Assembly: GCA_948469885.1 (NCBI GenBank)
Contig: CAOKMT010000003.1
Location: 62,001 to 126,000 of the forward strand
Direction of reading: 5' to 3'
Source: an uncultured Sporosarcina sp.
Lineage (GTDB): Bacteria > Bacillota > Bacilli > Bacillales_A > Planococcaceae
Length of the DNA stretch: 64,000 bases
The position numbers and the translations under genes are program-made. This document shows positions 60,033 to 64,000 of this stretch, piece by piece. The notes beneath the pieces are model-generated. The model saw nothing but the letters and a program-made list of their open reading frames with translations. It ran no database searches and was not told the origin of the DNA. Positions within the stretch are counted from its first letter, which is position 1. Each line of letters starts with the position of its first letter.

Positions 60033-62866
60033 ACAGCAATCGGAAAAAGATGTGGAAACTAATAACGGGGATTGTGGCCATATTGGCCGTGCCGGTCCTG
60101 TTCTTTCAATTGTTGGGAGGCAGTCTCCTGCATATGAACGGGCCGGGCAAGCGCGTCATCGCCGTGGTCAATGAAGACCAAGGTGATTGGAAAGATGAGC
60201 AACAAATTGAAATGGGAAGGGAAGTCGTTTCGATTTTGGCGGAAGACTCCCCCTATGAATGGAAAGTGATGGGGCGCGGAACCGCGACGAACGGCTTGAA
60301 AGCGAATCAATATGAAGCGGTCGTTTATATCCCGTCCGACTTCTCGGAAAGCATCATGTCTTACGAGCAGCAGAATCCGGAGAAAGCCGAGTTTTCCTAT
60401 CAAGTGCAACGCCAGAAAACCGGTTCCCGGAAAGAGCAATTATTGCATGAAATCGAAGCGGCGACGAACCGGGTCAATCAAAGGATAGCGACATTATATT
60501 GGAGTTATGTCGCCCTTGAAATGGATCATATCAAAAACGAGTTCACGAATATATTGGAAAAGGAAACTGAATTCCTCGATGCGATGGCTGAATACTATGA
60601 ACCCGGTTCCGAAGCGCTCGCCGAACTGTTGAAAAAACAACAGGAACAGATGGAAAGTATCCAGGCGACGATCGGAGAAGCGGGGACCGGACATGAAGGT
60701 CGCATTGAAAATGCCGAGTCATTCAAACAGCAACTCGACGGGTTTGTCTCCTATGTAGCGCAATATAAGGCGTTTCAAGGGGAGCAGAAGAATATTTTGC
60801 GACAAGTGCAAAATAGCAGTCTCGAAAAAATTCAAGTTGCCGCGGCAACACAGATGAAACAATTCAATGAATCTGTCAAGGCACTTGAAGAGAGCAGCTC
60901 CAAACTCAATAGTGAAATTCAGAAAGTGAACGAAGTGATCGATGAGAATAAAAAGAAATTCGAAACCCTTTCGACTGTAAGGAAAGATGAAATCGATCGT
61001 CAATTGGCGGATCTCCTCGTCGTTCAAGGGACCGCCATCAATCGCTACAATGACTCTATTTTAGGCAATTTGGAAAAGAGCATAACGGCCGGAAAAAACG
61101 GTGCATCGATCGCTCAAAATGCAAATGATCTTTTCGATGATGAAAAAGTGAAAGCGACAAAAGAACAGATGGATAAAAAAGCCGCAGAGAAAGCGGCGGA
61201 AAAATTGCCTGCCATGAAGGAAGAGAAAGACGAAGTTGATGACATCGTCAATTCAATCGTCGTGTTAAGAATGCAGCTTGAGGAAACAGATCCTGACTCG
61301 ACATTCTTGGAAGAATTGACAGCACTCCAAACGAAATTATTGGCCGTTGCCAGCTCGATCGAAAGCAAAACAGCACGGTGGCATGATGAAAGGCAGTTGG
61401 ATGTCACGGACTATTCGGAAGCCGCTTCCGACTATGGCAGTCTATACGAAGATTACCATTCGCTATACGGAGACTATCAGTCGGCTCGGGAGTTATTGAA
61501 ATCACAGCCGGCGGATACAGCACGGCTCCTGTTTGAAATCCAGGAAAAAGAGACTGCCCTGTTGCAACATGAAGCATTGACTGCTGAGAAGAAGAAGCGT
61601 TTGGAAGAACTTTTCGAAAAAGGGACGAACAGTACCGATACAGATGCACTTCTCGCTTACTATGCGACATTGCAACAATTCGAATTCACACTTGACGAGC
61701 GGGGACAAGGTGCTCACCGGGATAAGTTGTTGAAAGATGAAATATTGACAGCCCTCCTGGAAAATGTCATTGAAATTAGTGAAGACGAACTTGCAGGCTG
61801 GGACGCACTAGGCGAACAGATTCCGGAAACGGAACTTGGGATGAGCAATGTGAGTGCCTCGTTTGCTGCCATCGTGTCTGGGTATAAGGAAACAGTGGAA
61901 GAACAGCATATTGCCATTTTGACAGATCTTCAAGCCATCGACGAACAAGCGAATGTCTTGCTTGCGCAAATTGAAACAACTGAAAACGCGGGGGAGCCGG
62001 AGCCAACTACTGGCGAAGGAGAGGTGATGGCAGGACAGCAAAATGTCATGTCTCAGCTCATCTCTTTAAGCGGTTTGATGAAATCATTATCTGACCGACA
62101 AGATGGCCTTGTCGATTACACAAGTGATTTGCACGGCAAAGCGACGGACTTGAAAAAGACTTCCAATGTCTTTGCCGCTAAATGGCAAGAGAATCTTGAA
62201 GCGATGTCTGCATTCAAAGAAGATATTCAAAACTTCTTAGGCAATACGTACGTCGATGGACAAGAAAATGGCTATGCATTTAACCACTTCGTCAATCCGC
62301 TTTCCGTTAAAGGGGAAGCCGCAATGACGGATGAGGCGAAAAAAGTGCCGCCGGTCATCCTTTTCATCATTTTGCTTATCAGCACATTGCTCATCGGATT
62401 CTTCAGTCATCGTTTCAAAGAAGGATCGGTCGGTTTGCGTCTAGGCATGCTCGGCATGCTAGCTTTGCTCGCCGGTCTGATCATCAGTTTGTACAGTGTC
62501 AATATGTATGTGTTACTCGATCAACGTGCAGTGGAGTGGACAATTTTCACGGTGCTCTTATTATTAGCGGGTGCTGCGATAGTTCGGGTCGCGCTTGACT
62601 TTGGACAGACGGCTGGATGGGTGACAAGTATCGTCCTTATGTGTTTGTACATCTTGCCACTACTTATGCTCGCTGTACCGGAAATTGCGGTGCCAGATTT
62701 CCTATCTGCAGTCTATATGTCTATCAAATATGAGGCGGAAACATACTTTTTACTAGGGATCTTCATCACCGGCATTATTGCAGCTGCTATGATGATCACC
62801 ACTTTCTTGATGAACCAGAAAAATTTACGTGAAACTTCTAATGGTGAAGAGACGTATGAAGGTTAA
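60029..62866 (+). CDS. esaA: type VII secretion protein EsaA/YueB
   Basis: Large membrane protein of 945 aa, related to YueB (receptor of phage SPP1 in Bacillus subtilis). One N-terminal helix (about residues 8-28) is followed by a long extracellular domain of predicted coiled coil (about 150-760). Roughly five to six membrane helices lie near the C-terminus (from PPVILFIILLISTLLIGFF). The protein starts with the ABC-2/YhgE-like pattern RVIAVVNEDQG. It overlaps essC by four bases and essA by eleven, so the membrane components are co-translated. It may span the cell wall and contact external partners or phages. Confidence 0.94.
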   Translation: MNSNRKKMWKLITGIVAILAVPVLFFQLLGGSLLHMNGPGKRVIAVVNEDQGDWKDEQQIEMGREVVSILAEDSPYEWKVMGRGTATNGLKANQYEAVVYIPSDFSESIMSYEQQNPEKAEFSYQVQRQKTGSRKEQLLHEIEAATNRVNQRIATLYWSYVALEMDHIKNEFTNILEKETEFLDAMAEYYEPGSEALAELLKKQQEQMESIQATIGEAGTGHEGRIENAESFKQQLDGFVSYVAQYKAFQGEQKNILRQVQNSSLEKIQVAAATQMKQFNESVKALEESSSKLNSEIQKVNEVIDENKKKFETLSTVRKDEIDRQLADLLVVQGTAINRYNDSILGNLEKSITAGKNGASIAQNANDLFDDEKVKATKEQMDKKAAEKAAEKLPAMKEEKDEVDDIVNSIVVLRMQLEETDPDSTFLEELTALQTKLLAVASSIESKTARWHDERQLDVTDYSEAASDYGSLYEDYHSLYGDYQSARELLKSQPADTARLLFEIQEKETALLQHEALTAEKKKRLEELFEKGTNSTDTDALLAYYATLQQFEFTLDERGQGAHRDKLLKDEILTALLENVIEISEDELAGWDALGEQIPETELGMSNVSASFAAIVSGYKETVEEQHIAILTDLQAIDEQANVLLAQIETTENAGEPEPTTGEGEVMAGQQNVMSQLISLSGLMKSLSDRQDGLVDYTSDLHGKATDLKKTSNVFAAKWQENLEAMSAFKEDIQNFLGNTYVDGQENGYAFNHFVNPLSVKGEAAMTDEAKKVPPVILFIILLISTLLIGFFSHRFKEGSVGLRLGMLGMLALLAGLIISLYSVNMYVLLDQRAVEWTIFTVLLLLAGAAIVRVALDFGQTAGWVTSIVLMCLYILPLLMLAVPEIAVPDFLSAVYMSIKYEAETYFLLGIFITGIIAAAMMITTFLMNQKNLRETSNGEETYEG

Positions 62867-63365
62867 CAAGATTCTTTCAATTTTCATCATCATCACCGTC
62901 ATCTTGTTTCCGAAGACAATGACTGTAGAAGCCGATGAACAAGAAACAGCGAATGAGTTGAATCCACTCATTTATAAAAAGTTGAGATTCAAACAGAATA
63001 CCGATTATTTGCATGATACGGGAAAGACGGAAATGAAAAACACGATTCCTGTGAAACAGTTTGATATCAATTTCGACGGAAGCAAACGGTTGCCGAAGAG
63101 GGACGACACGTCGTATCTCTTCCAATCGGCAACTCGTGGGGAGAAAAGCACAGTGTCTGCCAGAACAGCAGAATTAGACCTGTTTAATGAAGAAACGACG
63201 CAAAAGTTGGAACCGATCCTGAAACAGGATGATGTAAAGCCGAGTAATGCCTCTATGCGGACTTGGCTTTACATTGGAATGATTGGGATCGGCATCCTAT
63301 TCTTATTTACATTTTTGCTTCCACGATTGATGGGTGACCAAGGAACTGGAAGGAAAATAAATTAA
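62856..63365 (+). CDS. essA: type VII secretion protein EssA
   Basis: A 169-aa membrane protein. An N-terminal hydrophobic segment (about 5-20) is followed by an extracellular region and a C-terminal membrane helix (MRTWLYIGMIGIGILFLFTFLLPRLMG). The segment LNPLIYKKLRFKQNTDYLHD is typical of EssA. ATG at 62856 lies inside the end of esaA; the earlier in-frame TTG at 62829 would add residues with no signal. EssA stabilises the secretion complex in the membrane and closes the core operon. Confidence 0.9.
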   Translation: MKVNKILSIFIIITVILFPKTMTVEADEQETANELNPLIYKKLRFKQNTDYLHDTGKTEMKNTIPVKQFDINFDGSKRLPKRDDTSYLFQSATRGEKSTVSARTAELDLFNEETTQKLEPILKQDDVKPSNASMRTWLYIGMIGIGILFLFTFLLPRLMGDQGTGRKIN

Positions 63366-63486
63366 GAAGTTGTATTTCTTCGGGTGTTAGGTACCGGTAT
63401 CCTTTCCCGGTAAGCTATGAATGGAAGCCGATTTAGGTGCCTATACATGTTTTTATAGAGAAAAGAAAGATTGGGAGGAATCCGGA

Positions 63487-63822
63487 ATGCTATCTTTTTA
63501 TTACGCGGAAAAAGCGAGAAAAGAAAGAGAAGTGGAGCGACTCCAAGAGTGCCGGAGTTCACTGGAAGGAAAGCAAGGGGAGTTCAATGACAATGAGCCG
63601 AAATGTTTGGAGCCTGAACTGACATTGAAAACGTGGCACGGAAACCATGCATCCGATTTTGATGATATACGGGATGCCGGCATTCACACCCCTTACTTGG
63701 AAATCGCGGGGGAGCAATTTCAAAAAGTGTACGACAAGATTGCTAACAAAATTGCATCATTGAAAGAGGAAATTGCCGAACTTCAACGGTTGATCGACCA
63801 AATTCTTGCATCTAGATCCTAA
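63487..63822 (+). CDS. DUF5082 (YwqH-like) helical protein, LXG-toxin partner
   Basis: A soluble alpha-helical protein of 111 aa. The N-terminal coiled coil (residues ~1-35) contains two-cysteine turns, a TWHGNHA stretch provides a WXG-like turn in the middle, and a C-terminal coiled coil (EQFQKVYDKIANKIASLKEE...) follows. It resembles the YwqH/DUF5082 family encoded before LXG-domain toxins, thought to bind and escort the toxin to EssC. ATG at 63487 follows GGGAGGA with 7 bases spacing; the longer frame to 63421 lacks a site. The next gene is the DUF5344-type partner. Confidence 0.85.
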   Translation: MLSFYYAEKARKEREVERLQECRSSLEGKQGEFNDNEPKCLEPELTLKTWHGNHASDFDDIRDAGIHTPYLEIAGEQFQKVYDKIANKIASLKEEIAELQRLIDQILASRS

Positions 63823-63867
63823 TGAATGAGTCGGTTGGTCTGTGTTTACTTTGAGGAGGGAGAACTT

Positions 63868-64000
63868 ATGTCAACAGAAGTGAAAATGGTGTATGCGGAC
63901 ATCGAAGAACAATTAGGTGAAATGAGTAGTGCCGTGACGGCCCTCAATCCGACGGCAGAGTCGCCGATTACGGGGAATGAATTGGATGTCGTAACGAAAT
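63868..64000 (+). CDS. DUF5344 (YwqI-like) protein, 5' end only
   Basis: Only the first 44 codons lie in the window. The start MSTEVKMVYADIEEQLGEMS, followed by SAVTALNPTAE and GNELDVV, matches the YwqI/DUF5344 family, small helical proteins encoded between YwqH-like genes and LXG toxins. ATG at 63868 follows GAGGAGGG. It supports an LXG toxin plus immunity gene just beyond the window. Confidence 0.8.
   Translation, partial: MSTEVKMVYADIEEQLGEMSSAVTALNPTAESPITGNELDVVTK

Noticed and set aside
1..64000. CRISPR arrays, tRNA or rRNA genes, insertion sequences, prophage genes
   Set aside because: None were recognised when reading both strands; absence of tRNAs is based on visual inspection only.

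Overview
The window reads as a low-to-mid GC Gram-positive chromosome of the order Bacillales. The signs are strong AGGAGG-type ribosome binding sites with frequent TTG/GTG starts, an Sda sporulation-checkpoint gene preceded by DnaA boxes, CcpA-type cre sites, and a YukE/YukD/YukC/YukB/YueB-type VII secretion locus. A Planococcaceae-like host (Sporosarcina/Lysinibacillus relatives) is my guess; the sequence alone does not settle the genus. No rRNA, tRNA, CRISPR array, transposase or phage gene was seen.

About 53 kb is a chain of catabolic and transport units. (1) 1-11.7 kb: the end of an ornithine cyclodeaminase-family gene, then one dipeptide/opine-type ABC transporter (two permeases, two ATPases) with four paralogous lipoprotein substrate-binding proteins and the remnant of a C45-type acyltransferase. 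(2) 11.8-15.7 kb: an HEXXH protein, an amidase, and a sodium symporter with a 36-residue membrane partner. (3) 15.8-20.8 kb, minus strand: a six-gene operon for a multi-subunit flavin/iron-sulfur amine or amino-acid dehydrogenase (opine oxidase / D-hydroxyproline dehydrogenase type) with a DctM-like permease and an Asp/Glu-type racemase. (4) 21.0-30.2 kb: an amidohydrolase, a CdaR/PucR regulator, a Rieske oxygenase of the quaternary-ammonium type, an APC permease, a thiamine-diphosphate enzyme, a ferredoxin-NADP reductase and a 4Fe-4S ferredoxin, which together look like a complete mono-oxygenase pathway. (5) 30.4-30.7 kb: sda with its DnaA-box promoter region.

(6) 31.0-36.3 kb: a TAXI-type binding protein, 5-oxoprolinase pxpB-pxpC-pxpA, a small membrane protein and a second sodium symporter. 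(7) 36.4-44.4 kb: a CBS-PAS-AAA+ regulator with a degenerate GAFTGA loop and its own inverted-repeat operators, an NDP-forming acyl-CoA synthetase-like protein, a two-subunit CoA transferase, a second TAXI protein and a fused TRAP permease. (8) 44.5-50.0 kb: a beta-oxidation set (3-hydroxyacyl-CoA dehydrogenase, enoyl-CoA hydratase, acyl-CoA dehydrogenase, thiolase), a 2-hydroxyacid dehydrogenase and a hotdog thioesterase. Units 7 and 8 together could import a carboxylate, activate it by CoA transfer and oxidise it to acetyl-CoA. (9) 50.3-53.1 kb: a lysine-6-dehydrogenase-like enzyme and an NhaC-type antiporter behind a perfect cre site.

(10) 53.5-64 kb: the complete type VII secretion core esxA-esaB-essB-essC-esaA-essA, followed by a DUF5082 (YwqH-like) gene and the start of a DUF5344 (YwqI-like) gene. 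That arrangement normally precedes an LXG toxin, expected just past the window edge. Rho-independent terminators separate most units, and several starts were moved from the longest open frame to the codon best placed behind a ribosome binding site.
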